Assembly (NCBI GenBank): GCA_944321845.1
Contig: CALUMT010000041.1
Location: 1-43,894 of the forward strand
Reading direction: 5' to 3'
Length of the DNA stretch: 43,894 nt
Origin: an uncultured Butyricimonas sp.
GTDB lineage: Bacteria; Bacteroidota; Bacteroidia; Bacteroidales; Marinifilaceae
In this document: piece after piece, positions 8,475-17,241 of the stretch
Numbering within the stretch: the first letter of the stretch is position 1
Layout of the letters: each line of letters opens with the position of its first letter
Notes under the pieces: generated by a model
The model's database searches: none
What the model saw: only the letters and a program-made list of their open reading frames with translations
Told to the model about the DNA's origin: nothing
Translations under genes and position numbers: made by a program

Positions 8475-9383
8475 TTACTTGGCGAATAAAGCGGCCAAAG
8501 CGATGGAGTTCAACTTGGCATCCACGCTATCCCCGCGGGAAGACAACACGCTCGGGGCAGTAGCACCAACGAGGATGGCACCCTGACGGGCATTAGCCAG
8601 TTTCGTGTTGGTCTTGTAGAATACGTTACCGGATTCGATGTTCGGGAATACCAGACAGTCAGCATCTCCGGCAACCGGTGATTTGATTTTCTTGATTTCG
8701 GCAGCTTCCTTGTCAATAGCCACATCCAAAGCCAACGGGCCATCGATGTCCACGTTGCCCAATTGACCTCTCTCTCCCATCTTGGCGATAACGGCAGCAT
8801 CCGTTGTAGACACCACTTTCGGCAATACTTGTTCCGTGGCCGAGATCATGGCAATCTTCGGACGGGCAATACCCAGAGCGTTGGCAATCTGGGTCACGTA
8901 TTTCACGATAGCCAGTTTCTGGCTGAAATCCGGGGCCGGGATGATGGCAGCATCACTGAACACGATCAGTTTATGGTAGTTCGGGCATTCCATAACCACC
9001 ACGTGAGACAAGGTAGCTTTCGGGGGCAGAAGTCCGCAATCCTTGTTCAGGATGGCACGCATGTATTTGTCCGTGCTTACCAATCCCTTCATGATGAAGT
9101 CAGCCTCCTTGTCGCGTACCATCTGCACGGCTTTGGCTGCAGCCTTGGTGTCCACCGGTTCGTGCACGATTTTAAAACGGGACAGATCGAAACCATGCTC
9201 GGCGCATACTTTCTTGATCTCGTTTTCGTCACCGCACAAGGTAGCCTCGATCAAACCCATTTCCACTGCCTTGTGTACCGCTTCTATCGAGTGGCTGTCA
9301 TTAGCGTAAGCCACTACTAACCGTTTCTTCTCGGTCTTGCTTTTCAGCAACTCGTAAATGTCGTCTATTTTCTGTATTAACAT
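8475..9383 (-). CDS. ptb: Phosphate butyryltransferase (phosphate acyltransferase family)
   Basis: 302 residues, the usual length for phosphate butyryltransferase and shorter than multidomain phosphotransacetylases. Family patterns include EADFIMKGLVSTDKYMRAIL near 95-115, SHVVVMECPNYHKLIVFSDAAI near 125-148, GDADCLVFPNIESGNVFYKT near 235-255, and the C-terminal GATAPSVLSSRGDS loop near 275. The enzyme interconverts butyryl-CoA and phosphate with butyryl phosphate and CoA. The usual partner, butyrate kinase, is not adjacent: the next genes are an ECF sigma factor downstream and a divergent transporter upstream. The gene has its own -7 box and terminator, so it is monocistronic. Phosphate acetyltransferase activity or other acyl-chain preference cannot be excluded from sequence alone. 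Confidence 0.85.
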   Translation of the reverse strand: MLIQKIDDIYELLKSKTEKKRLVVAYANDSHSIEAVHKAVEMGLIEATLCGDENEIKKVCAEHGFDLSRFKIVHEPVDTKAAAKAVQMVRDKEADFIMKGLVSTDKYMRAILNKDCGLLPPKATLSHVVVMECPNYHKLIVFSDAAIIPAPDFSQKLAIVKYVTQIANALGIARPKIAMISATEQVLPKVVSTTDAAVIAKMGERGQLGNVDIDGPLALDVAIDKEAAEIKKIKSPVAGDADCLVFPNIESGNVFYKTNTKLANARQGAILVGATAPSVLSSRGDSVDAKLNSIALAALFAK

Positions 9384-9432
9384 GACAATATTTTATTAAT
9401 CGAATAAATGATTTTTCGTTTAAAAGGTGAAG

Positions 9433-9440
9433 CAAAAATA
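9433..9440 (-). promoter_or_regulatory. -7 box of ptb promoter
   Basis: The minus strand reads TATTTTTG, a perfect match to the Bacteroidota TAnnTTTG box, about 50 bases before the ptb ATG. A clear TTTG -33 box is not evident; an AT-rich tract lies at the right distance. Confidence 0.65.
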
Positions 9441-9574
9441 ACACTTCCCGCTAAAAATAGAAAGAAAAATCCGCATTTTAATAATAAATTACGAAATCGA
9501 AAACGATAAAATGTTACGATTTAAAAGGGATAAAAAATTTACGGCCCCGAGTCACCAAGTTCCCGATTAAACCA

Positions 9575-9582
9575 TACCTTCG
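9575..9582 (+). promoter_or_regulatory. Possible -7 box of MFS gene
   Basis: TACCTTCG differs from TAnnTTTG at one position and lies 27 bases before the GTG start of the transporter gene. Confidence 0.35.
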
Positions 9583-9609
9583 CGCTAGAAACGAGAAAAA
9601 ACGATTAGC

Positions 9610-10812
9610 GTGGCTTTCAGTAAAAATATCACGGCCCTGTACCTCATCAAGATTTCCAAGTGGTTCACGCTGGTAATGCCGATCATCGTGTTGTTCTACA
9701 CGGAGATGGGGATCAGCGTGGCGGATGTGTTCATTCTCAAGAGCGCCTATTCCGTTGCCATGATGATGCTGGATATTCCCGCCGGTTATCTCGCCGACAC
9801 CTGGGGACGACGCAATTGCCTGCTGACGGGTAGCATTTGCTGTTTCATCGGGGCCTCCTGTTACACGTTCGCCGACACGTTCACGGTGTTTCTCGTGGCC
9901 GAAATCCTGCTGGGTGCGGGACAGAGTCTCGTGTCAGGAGCCGATTCAGCCCTGCTCTACGACACCATGCTTCACTACAAACGGGAGAACGATTACCTGA
10001 AATACGAGGGACGGGTGACCATGATCGGGAATTTCTCGGAGGCCTTCGCCGGTATATTCGGGGGACTACTGGCAGCGTATTCACTGCGACTGCCTTTTCA
10101 CGTGCAATGTTTCATTGCCTTTATCGGTATTCCCGCCTCGCTCATGCTCACGGAACACGCGGCACGCGTACAGGTCAAGAATTCTTTCCGAAGCCTGTTG
10201 AAAATCATACACTATTCCCTGTTCGAGAACCGGGAGTTGTGTTGCAATATCATGTTTTCCGGAATTATCGGTGCCGCCACGCTTACCATGGCCTGGTTCG
10301 TGCAACCGTTCCTGATCGAAATAGAAACCCCCACCTCCTGGTTCGGGATCATCTGGACAGTCCTGAACCTTACCGTGGGTGTCGCCGCCCTCTGTTCGGA
10401 TAAGTTGGACAGCATTCTCGGGACAAGGAAAATGTATGCCCTGATTCTATTGTTCATCACGGGAGGATACGTCATGCTCTCGTTCTCGATCTCCAACATG
10501 GGACTGCTGGTACTTTTACTATTCTATATCGTCCGGGGATTCGCCACCCCTATTCTCAAAGGATACATCAACCAGATCACGTTTTCCGAAATGCGGGCCA
10601 CGGTGCTTTCTATCCGTAATTTCATCATCCGCCTCATGTTCGCGGCCATGGCCCCCCTGGTTGGATGGCTGCACGATTTCTATTCGCTGTCCTCTGCCCT
10701 GCAGGCGACAGCAGCTATAATTTTCATCCCGGGACTTGTTTTCTTTATCCTGGAATGGAAACAACATTCCCACCATACCCCCCGGGAGGAAAACGGGATT
10801 ATCAAGGAATAG
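9610..10812 (+). CDS. Major facilitator superfamily transporter
   Basis: A 400-residue polytopic membrane protein with roughly 11-12 hydrophobic segments. The MFS signature between helices 2 and 3 is clear: DIPAGYLADTWGRRNCLLTG near 56-75. Helix 4 carries ILLGAGQSLVSGADSALLYDT, a pattern seen in MFS drug or metabolite transporters. The start is a GTG at 9610; no earlier ATG is compatible, and the N-terminus immediately enters the first helix region. The substrate cannot be deduced. The gene is divergent from ptb and convergent with adk, with a shared terminator at its 3' end. Base composition is markedly more GC-rich than the Sus locus. Confidence 0.88.
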   Translation: MAFSKNITALYLIKISKWFTLVMPIIVLFYTEMGISVADVFILKSAYSVAMMMLDIPAGYLADTWGRRNCLLTGSICCFIGASCYTFADTFTVFLVAEILLGAGQSLVSGADSALLYDTMLHYKRENDYLKYEGRVTMIGNFSEAFAGIFGGLLAAYSLRLPFHVQCFIAFIGIPASLMLTEHAARVQVKNSFRSLLKIIHYSLFENRELCCNIMFSGIIGAATLTMAWFVQPFLIEIETPTSWFGIIWTVLNLTVGVAALCSDKLDSILGTRKMYALILLFITGGYVMLSFSISNMGLLVLLLFYIVRGFATPILKGYINQITFSEMRATVLSIRNFIIRLMFAAMAPLVGWLHDFYSLSSALQATAAIIFIPGLVFFILEWKQHSHHTPREENGIIKE

Positions 10813-10833
10813 CTTTTAGCGGGTAAAGAAAAA

Positions 10834-10866
10834 CGAGGCATCACGAAAGATTTCCGTCATGCCTCG
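10834..10866. terminator. Bidirectional terminator between MFS gene and adk
   Basis: CGAGGCAT at 10834-10841 pairs perfectly with ATGCCTCG at 10859-10866, and an inner ACG/CGT extends the stem. An A-rich left flank and TTTTT on the right allow termination in both directions. It sits between the convergent stop codons at 10812 and 10893. Confidence 0.85.
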
Positions 10867-10892
10867 CCAGTTTTTCATTCAGCGTCCAAAGG

Positions 10893-11474
10893 TCACTTTA
10901 TTTTCTCCACGATAGTCGTGATGGCGTCAAACACCTGTTCCACGGTGCCGAAACCGTTCACGTCGAAACATTTCTTCTGGGCCTTGTAATGCTCAGCCAC
11001 AGGCAGGGTCTTGGCCTGGTATTCCCGGAAGCGGTTTTCGATAACCTCCTCGTTATCGTCGGCACGACCTTCAATCTTGGCACGTTCCAGCATCCGGCGC
11101 ATCAACTCGTCGTGAGGCACATCAATACTGATCAACCCACAGAGAGGATTACCGCTCTTGGACAACATCTCATCCAGGATTTTAGCCTGTTCCACGGTAC
11201 GGGGGAATCCATCGAAAAGGAATCCGTTGACATCCTTGATCTGCGAGATACTGTTCTCGATGAGAGCTACCACGAATTTATCCGAGAGGAGTTCCCCGCG
11301 GTTAATGATATCGGCAGCCATTTTACCGAAATCGGAACCTGCCGCAATCTCCTTACGGATCATATCCCCGGTGGAGAGATGGGCTAACTTGTATTTTTCT
11401 ACTATTTTCTTGGCCTGGGTTCCTTTCCCGGCTCCCGGAGGCCCGAATAATGCTATATTTAACATAGTGGTCAT
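10893..11474 (-). CDS. adk: Adenylate kinase (short form)
   Basis: 193 residues. It has the P-loop GPPGAGKGTQ at 11-20, the AMP-binding region STGDMIRKEI at about 34-43, FDGFPRTVEQA at about 87-97, and RADDNEEVIENRFREY at about 137-152. It lacks the roughly 30-residue zinc-type LID insertion, so it belongs to the short adenylate kinases. It catalyses ATP + AMP to 2 ADP in the cytoplasm. An ATG three codons in (MLNIALF) is a plausible alternative start. A perfect -7 box lies just upstream, back to back with the promoter of the penicillin-binding protein gene. Confidence 0.96.
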   Translation of the reverse strand: MTTMLNIALFGPPGAGKGTQAKKIVEKYKLAHLSTGDMIRKEIAAGSDFGKMAADIINRGELLSDKFVVALIENSISQIKDVNGFLFDGFPRTVEQAKILDEMLSKSGNPLCGLISIDVPHDELMRRMLERAKIEGRADDNEEVIENRFREYQAKTLPVAEHYKAQKKCFDVNGFGTVEQVFDAITTIVEKIK

Positions 11475-11494
11475 TTTATGTGTTTATCGATAGG

Positions 11495-11502
11495 CAAATA
11501 TA
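11495..11502 (-). promoter_or_regulatory. -7 box of adk promoter
   Basis: The minus strand reads TATATTTG, a perfect TAnnTTTG box, about 20 bases before the adk ATG at 11474, implying a leader of roughly 14 nucleotides. Confidence 0.65.
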
Positions 11503-11526
11503 TGTACAATAAACGAGTTTTTTTAG

Positions 11527-11534
11527 TATTTTCG
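11527..11534 (+). promoter_or_regulatory. Possible -7 box of class A PBP gene
   Basis: TATTTTCG (one mismatch to TAnnTTTG) is 19 bases before the ATG at 11554. It lies 24 bases from the adk -7 box on the other strand. Confidence 0.4.
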
Positions 11535-11553
11535 CTCGGAAATAATTCACGGC

Positions 11554-13905
11554 ATGGAGAAAAAGAAAGCGGTCAGGAAAAAGAAGAAAAAGAAAAGTCT
11601 GACGAGACGGATAATCAAGTTCACACTACTCACGGGATTATGCGTGATTTTTATCGTAACGCTGTTCGTGGTATGCGTGTACCACGGAATGTGGGGCAAG
11701 ATTCCGGATTACACGGATCTGCGGGAAATCCGTCAACATGAGGCCTCCTGCCTGTATAGCGAAGACGGGGAACTGCTCGGGAAATATTACCTGGAAAACA
11801 GGACGGAAGTATTATTCGGGGCGATCTCGCCCAATGCCATCAACGCACTGATCGCCACGGAGGATTCCCGTTTTTACGAACACCACGGGGTAGACCGCAT
11901 CAGCCTCCTGCGGGTTCTTTTCAAGACCCTGCTCCTCGGAGACCGCAGTTCCGGTGGCGGCAGTACCATCAGCCAGCAATTGGCCAAGAACCTCTTCCCA
12001 CGGGAAGACGGAAGTCGCTGGATGATTCCCGTCATTAAAATCAAGGAAATGATCACAGCCCACCGGCTGGAGAAACTATACACGAAAGACGAGATTCTGA
12101 CCTTATACCTGAACACGGTGTGGTTCGGGGAAGGCACATACGGCATCGAAAGCGCCGCCCAAAAATATTTCTCCACGACGGCGACACAATTAAGCGTGAC
12201 GGAAGCGGCCACGCTCATCGGGTTATTAAAAGGACCTTCCCTGTACAATCCCCGGCTTCACCCGGAACGGGCCCTGCAGCGACGCAACACGGTTATCGGA
12301 CAGATGGTCAAGTACGATTACCTTACAGAGGAAGAAGGCGAGAAATTGCAGGACACAGAACTAGGGCTCCGTTATAAACCCCTGAACCACTATTCCGGCC
12401 CCGCCCCATACCTGCGGGAACAAATCCGTCAGGATGCCATGAAGATTCTGGAGAACTACAACAAGGAACACGGGACCAAATACGATTTGTACACAAGCGG
12501 ACTGGAGATCACGACGACAATTAACGCGGAACTGCAACGCTTCGCGGAAGAAGCCGCACGGGAACACATGAAGTCATTGCAGAACACGTTTTACCAGCAT
12601 TGGAAAAACCGGGAACCCTGGGACAACGAGCCTGCCATACTGCAAAAAGCAATCCGGGAAAGCCAGGTTTACAAGCGCCTTAAAGAGGAAGGATTCGACG
12701 AGAAGCATATACAATCCATCATGAACGAGAAAAAAACGATGGATATCTACAGTGCTTACCAGGGAGAAATCGAGGTCAAGATGTCCTCCATTGATTCCAT
12801 CAAGCATTACCTGAAAATCCTGCAACCGGCACTCGTCGCCGTAGATCCCCGCACGGGACAGGTTAAAGCCTGGGTAGGTGGTATTGATTTCAAATATTTC
12901 CAGTACGATCAGGTGCTTGCGGCCCGACAGGTGGGATCCGTTTTTAAACCGGTAGTGTACAGTGCCGCCATAGAACAAGGAGCAAACCTGGACGCTTACT
13001 ACGCGAATGAACAGAAAACATACCCGGAATACGACAACTGGTCGCCCCGGAATTCTGATAATCAATACGGGGGATATTACACGCTGAAAGGAGCCTTGTG
13101 CAAGTCCATTAACACGATTGCCGTGGAATTGCTGCTGCAAACCGGCATAGAAACGGTCATCGAACACGCCCACCGGTTAGGCATCACCGGCAACCTGCCG
13201 GAGGTCCCCTCCCTGGCATTGGGTGTGGCGGAAATTCCCCTCACCAACATGATATTGCCATACATGGCTTACGCCAACAACGGGGTTCTGCACCGACCCT
13301 ATTACCTGGACGAAATCAAAGACAAAGAAGGACATATTCTTTACAAGGCCCCACGGCCGCAAGGAGAACAGGTAATAGAGGCCAACACGGCCAATATTAT
13401 GTCCTCCCTCCTGTCGGCTGTCATCACGGAAGGTACGGGACAACGCCTGAAACGAGACTATCGCCTGACGGGAGCGCTGGCCGGAAAAACAGGCACCACG
13501 CAGAACCAAACCGACGGATGGTTTATCGGCTATAATCCGCACATCGTGGTGGGAGTACGGGTGGGAGCCAACAATCCCAAAATCCATTTCCGCACCACAA
13601 CTCTCGGACAAGGAGCCAACACGGCCCTACCTGTCTTCGGACTCTTCATGCAAAAATGCCTGCAAAGCGCCAACTACCGTTCATGGGCCAATCTCTCGTT
13701 CCCCATGCCCAGAATCTCCGTACAGGAAACGGATGCCCCCATGTTCAAGGAACGGATGAATATACTGGAAAAACTGACGAACGACAAGCTGGACAAAGTA
13801 AAACACAAGCCCTCCACCGAGACAAAGGAGAAAAAAGGATTCTTCCGACGCATCGGTGATTTATTCAAGAAAAAAGACAAAAACACGAAAAATGAAAAAG
13901 ATTGA
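11554..13905 (+). CDS. Class A penicillin-binding protein, bifunctional transglycosylase/transpeptidase
   Basis: 783 residues of the PBP1a type. A short lysine-rich cytoplasmic tail is followed by one membrane anchor at about 20-43. The GT51 glycosyltransferase domain spans about 70-245, with the catalytic glutamate E103 in ATEDSRFYEHHG and the GGSTISQQLAKN motif at 135-146. The transpeptidase domain carries the active-site SxxK at S462-K465 (GSVFKP), SIN at 518-520 and KTGTT at 645-649. All three penicillin-binding motifs are intact. The C-terminus is a lysine-rich tail of about 40 residues. It polymerises and cross-links peptidoglycan at the outer face of the cytoplasmic membrane. A small membrane protein gene overlaps its 3' end. 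Confidence 0.96.
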   Translation: MEKKKAVRKKKKKKSLTRRIIKFTLLTGLCVIFIVTLFVVCVYHGMWGKIPDYTDLREIRQHEASCLYSEDGELLGKYYLENRTEVLFGAISPNAINALIATEDSRFYEHHGVDRISLLRVLFKTLLLGDRSSGGGSTISQQLAKNLFPREDGSRWMIPVIKIKEMITAHRLEKLYTKDEILTLYLNTVWFGEGTYGIESAAQKYFSTTATQLSVTEAATLIGLLKGPSLYNPRLHPERALQRRNTVIGQMVKYDYLTEEEGEKLQDTELGLRYKPLNHYSGPAPYLREQIRQDAMKILENYNKEHGTKYDLYTSGLEITTTINAELQRFAEEAAREHMKSLQNTFYQHWKNREPWDNEPAILQKAIRESQVYKRLKEEGFDEKHIQSIMNEKKTMDIYSAYQGEIEVKMSSIDSIKHYLKILQPALVAVDPRTGQVKAWVGGIDFKYFQYDQVLAARQVGSVFKPVVYSAAIEQGANLDAYYANEQKTYPEYDNWSPRNSDNQYGGYYTLKGALCKSINTIAVELLLQTGIETVIEHAHRLGITGNLPEVPSLALGVAEIPLTNMILPYMAYANNGVLHRPYYLDEIKDKEGHILYKAPRPQGEQVIEANTANIMSSLLSAVITEGTGQRLKRDYRLTGALAGKTGTTQNQTDGWFIGYNPHIVVGVRVGANNPKIHFRTTTLGQGANTALPVFGLFMQKCLQSANYRSWANLSFPMPRISVQETDAPMFKERMNILEKLTNDKLDKVKHKPSTETKEKKGFFRRIGDLFKKKDKNTKNEKD

Positions 13906-14158
13906 CAAACTTATCGTATTTCTATCATTTATATCGCTAACGGTAATCTTCAGCCTGATGTCGCTCGTGGCAGCCCCCTCTCCTATCCGCTACACGTGGA
14001 AAGGAATCAATCCACTGAACGGAATAGAAGGGGTATACTCCATGTTCGAGAAATACCTGGGACTTGCCCCCTGGCTCACGGGTATCCTCTCCGGGATACT
14101 GATCCTGCTGGTATGGTGGCGACTATACACGATGATCAAGCGTTTTATCCGCAAATGA
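13892..14158 (+). CDS. Small two-helix membrane protein overlapping the PBP gene
   Basis: An 88-residue protein from the ATG at 13892, which overlaps the last 14 bases of the PBP gene in another frame; this suggests translational coupling. It has two hydrophobic segments, about 7-28 (LIVFLSFISLTVIFSLMSLV) and about 58-78 (LTGILSGILILLVWWRLY). Between them is an aromatic, glycine-rich loop that includes YTWKGINPLNGIEGVYSMFEKY. The tail is basic. I do not recognise a family. Its position suggests a partner or regulator of the synthase, but that is inference. Its stop is one base from the stop of the convergent antiporter gene. Confidence 0.7.
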   Translation: MKKIDKLIVFLSFISLTVIFSLMSLVAAPSPIRYTWKGINPLNGIEGVYSMFEKYLGLAPWLTGILSGILILLVWWRLYTMIKRFIRK

Positions 14159-14159
14159 T

Positions 14160-15293
14160 TCACTCCTTCACCCCATATACCCGCTGACTTATCCGTTTAA
14201 CAAGAATGACAAAGAAGCCCGTGAGGATGAGGTTAAGCACGAGACTCAGGATGGAAACAATCAAGGCGACTCCGCCCAAATTATACCCGAGTGCAATCAC
14301 GATAATGCCGGCCCCGACCTCCCCACGGGTAAACATTCCAATGGAAAGCGCCAGACGCTCCAGTAATTGACGGTCTCGGTAGAAGAACAATGGGAACATT
14401 TTACCGATGTTCGAAAGCAAAGTAACCATAAAGACATGGAATGCCAATACCCCCCAGGAAGGCATTCCTGCTCCCGTGGTATTTAAATCAATGAACAGCG
14501 GAGTGCTCAACCCGACCAGGAACATGAACAAATAGGAGATGAAATTACTCACGTTTTCTTCGGTCCGGGTTGTACGATGTACCGTTTTGATGACCATACC
14601 CAACACGAAGGCCGGTAGAAGCACCTCGATATGGATTCCTCCATCAACCCCCATCCACCATTTAGTGAGTAGGTAAATACTCTCGAAGGCGGCCACTATA
14701 CAGACAGCATAAATCAAAATCGCCTTCCAGGATTGCGGGATATCAAAAGCACTTAATTTTTTCCATCCCAGAATCAACAAGGCGACAACAACCACAATCA
14801 CCACGAACAATTGCCATTTGAAACCAATCATCAATATCTGAAGAGGAATCATTAACAATATGGTATCCAAATCATCGAAAATCGCCAAGACCTGGGTTTT
14901 CTGGTATATCCATTCTTTCTTCAATCCAGCCGCAGCCAGCATCGTGAACAGAATGCCCGCGGAGGTCGGAGCTGCAAAACGGCTAATCAACAAATTGTTT
15001 TGCCACGATAATCCAGAATCCAGACAAAAGATATAATAAAAAGCAATTAACAGCCAGGGAACCGCAGCCGTGGCCATCGCGATAAAATAATCGGAGGTGT
15101 AGGAACGCCAGCGGGTCTTGTCCAGTTCGAATTCCCTTCCGACATTTATCATGATATATGCCAAACAAATAAACATCAACCAACGGGCTATCCCGGAAAA
15201 GGCCTGATACGCCTCTCCCCACAAGGAAGGCAAACACTGTGAAAGAAACAAACCACACAATAAAAACAAGGATAACAACACTATCTTCTTCAT
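14160..15293 (-). CDS. Cation/proton antiporter, CPA2-like
   Basis: About 377 residues from the ATG at 15293. An in-frame TTG at 15311 would add six residues, but the ATG directly precedes the first hydrophobic segment. There are roughly 11-12 membrane segments. The central FDDLDT motif (about residues 139-144) resembles the paired acidic residues used for ion binding in monovalent cation/proton antiporters, with phenylalanine where electrogenic exchangers often have N or D. The segment LSIGMFTRGEVGAGIIVIALGY matches the conserved R-G-E helix of this superfamily. There is no C-terminal nucleotide-binding domain, unlike many Kef proteins. It is the last gene of the envelope operon. Confidence 0.8.
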   Translation of the reverse strand: MKKIVLLSLFLLCGLFLSQCLPSLWGEAYQAFSGIARWLMFICLAYIMINVGREFELDKTRWRSYTSDYFIAMATAAVPWLLIAFYYIFCLDSGLSWQNNLLISRFAAPTSAGILFTMLAAAGLKKEWIYQKTQVLAIFDDLDTILLMIPLQILMIGFKWQLFVVIVVVVALLILGWKKLSAFDIPQSWKAILIYAVCIVAAFESIYLLTKWWMGVDGGIHIEVLLPAFVLGMVIKTVHRTTRTEENVSNFISYLFMFLVGLSTPLFIDLNTTGAGMPSWGVLAFHVFMVTLLSNIGKMFPLFFYRDRQLLERLALSIGMFTRGEVGAGIIVIALGYNLGGVALIVSILSLVLNLILTGFFVILVKRISQRVYGVKE

Positions 15294-15326
15294 CGGTATA
15301 TTGATTTTCAATTAATATAAACATTT

Positions 15327-17240
15327 TCACTCGTACCGGATGGAACTCGGTTTTGTCACGCTAAAGTCATGGAATCCATTTTTACGACCGCTGGACATAT
15401 CCACTTCCGCAAAATTACCATCCGGAGGTACTTTCGGGTAAAAGGTGAAGGAAATGCTCACGTTCTTTAACACGAGATTATCATTCCGCAAATTAAGTGC
15501 AAAACCCAAACCCCAGTAAGTCTGACTCTGGAAAACAAATTTATTCCCCGGTGCCAGCACTCCAGCATCCACGAACAACGAAACGGATGCCCGGAAACCA
15601 CGTTTGATGTAAGGCAGAAAAAATGTCGTCGAAAGCGAACCGGACAAACGTTGCGTACCCCGCAGTGTATCGGAATCGAAAGCCCGGATATTATTATCCT
15701 CGAAATAGATATAGTCATCCGGAGTCCGCCGGAAACCATGAATATAATCCAAGTTGCCATACAAGCGGAAGCGATACCTGGAAAGGTTATACAATGGACT
15801 GATATAATTAGAACCTATCTTCACTACTCCTCTTTCCGAAGTATGACCGTTCCAGAAACTTCCCAGAGCCGCATAAAAGGCATAGTAACGGTCCGAATAC
15901 TTATCGAACCACGAGTAATACCATTCCGTTCCCAAATAAGCATATTTGGAGAATTCGCTTTTCTCGTAACCAAACAACAAGGTTCCGGAAAGTCCGGAGG
16001 GAATATCCTCCGTCCGACCGAAATCATATATCAAATTGGCTTTAAAGTACTTCAATTTTCGGTAGGTTAATGCCCCCAACACGGAATAACGGTCATAATA
16101 ATAGTGATTCGTGTCACTTGTAACTTCCGGCCGATTGACAAAATCCGTATTAACGAAACGCCCCGTCAGGTAAATATTCTGATAATAACTATATCTCCGG
16201 GGAAGACGGAAAGAATGCCCGAGCCAGACGTCACACAAGCGGTAATCAAACAAATCCACCACCTTCGTGATGTCCCTGTCGACCAATGTAGTCGATGAAT
16301 ACACCCGACTAAACGAGAGTCCACCCGCCCATGGAGACTTGTAGGTCAAGAATCGCCGCTCGACTCCCACCCGGAAGAGGTCCTCCCGATAGGTATTGGT
16401 GTAAAAACCGGAAAAATCCCAATAAGTTCCAGCGATATTATTAACCTTATATTCAAACTCGTTTCCCCATTGCTGTTCTTTTCTTCCCCGAAAACTCAGT
16501 TCATAACGAGCGGTGTGGCCCAACCTGAAAAGATTCTGGGTCTCGACTCCCACGTCAAAAGCATTCAAGAAATTACTCCAAACTTCTCCCGTCCACGAAA
16601 ATTCATCTTTGCAATATACAATCAAATCAACTTCATTATCGTTATTTTCTATTTCTCTCACGTCAATCAGCACATCATCCACAATATCCAGACTTTTAAG
16701 CAACAATTCATTTTGAACCAATTCAAAAGGATCCACTTCCATCCCGGGACGCAAAGTCATTTGCTTTTTCAATACCCTTTCTGAAGAACTTTGATGCAAA
16801 GAATTCGCAACCTCCAGAAACCAGGACAAAGAATCCCGAATCAATACAGTATCTTTTACGCTCGAACCGAAAGGAGGCAACACCTTCACATCTATTCTCC
16901 GAATAATCTTCCCCTGGTAAGCCCTGTAACGTTCTTCACTATTTTGTGTTTTTAATACATCGATATTGATTTTTCTCGGATTAACAAAGACCATTTTATA
17001 TAATTCCTTTCCCCACTTCCAGCGATAAGCAAAATTTTTTATCTTACTGTACTCGTATTTCAAACTGTCCTGAATCAAACTGTCCGGTAAAAAAACAATC
17101 GCATTCTCCCGTAAAGTATCTTTGGGTAAAACAGTCTCGTTACCCATTTTACTTGCCGAATCCCGTAAAGAAGCTGCTATTCCTTCATTTGCGCCAAGTA
17201 CTAGAATCAATATGTATCCTATCAGCAAGCGAACAAACAT
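15327..17240 (-). CDS. BamA/TamA-like outer membrane beta-barrel protein
   Basis: 637 residues. A signal peptide ends near 23 (ANEGIAA). Next comes a periplasmic part with POTRA-like stretches (GKIIRRIDVKVLPPFG near 113-128, and LRPGMEVDPFELVQNELLLKSL near 168-190). About 400 residues of alternating aromatic, glycine-rich beta strands follow (for example GLSGTLLFGYEKSEFS and GLGFALNLRNDNLVLK), as in the bacterial surface antigen fold. It is far shorter than BamA and probably has only one or two POTRA domains, so it is more likely an accessory Omp85 member than the essential assembly factor. It lies one base after apbE and just before the antiporter gene. Confidence 0.75.
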   Translation of the reverse strand: MFVRLLIGYILILVLGANEGIAASLRDSASKMGNETVLPKDTLRENAIVFLPDSLIQDSLKYEYSKIKNFAYRWKWGKELYKMVFVNPRKINIDVLKTQNSEERYRAYQGKIIRRIDVKVLPPFGSSVKDTVLIRDSLSWFLEVANSLHQSSSERVLKKQMTLRPGMEVDPFELVQNELLLKSLDIVDDVLIDVREIENNDNEVDLIVYCKDEFSWTGEVWSNFLNAFDVGVETQNLFRLGHTARYELSFRGRKEQQWGNEFEYKVNNIAGTYWDFSGFYTNTYREDLFRVGVERRFLTYKSPWAGGLSFSRVYSSTTLVDRDITKVVDLFDYRLCDVWLGHSFRLPRRYSYYQNIYLTGRFVNTDFVNRPEVTSDTNHYYYDRYSVLGALTYRKLKYFKANLIYDFGRTEDIPSGLSGTLLFGYEKSEFSKYAYLGTEWYYSWFDKYSDRYYAFYAALGSFWNGHTSERGVVKIGSNYISPLYNLSRYRFRLYGNLDYIHGFRRTPDDYIYFEDNNIRAFDSDTLRGTQRLSGSLSTTFFLPYIKRGFRASVSLFVDAGVLAPGNKFVFQSQTYWGLGFALNLRNDNLVLKNVSISFTFYPKVPPDGNFAEVDMSSGRKNGFHDFSVTKPSSIRYE

Positions 17241-17241
17241 G

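Noticed and set aside
8763-9320. Long plus-strand open frame (185 codons) opposite ptb
   Set aside because: It lies wholly antisense to a well-conserved enzyme, has no ribosome binding site and no recognisable protein pattern.
12574-13173. 199-codon minus-strand frame inside the PBP gene
   Set aside because: It is antisense to the transpeptidase domain, whose motifs are intact; it is a shadow of codon usage.
15294-15311. TTG start for the antiporter
   Set aside because: The ATG at 15293 lies just before the first membrane segment, and no ribosome binding site favours the TTG.
15327-17240. Essential BamA
   Set aside because: The periplasmic part is too short for five POTRA domains; an accessory Omp85-like role fits better.
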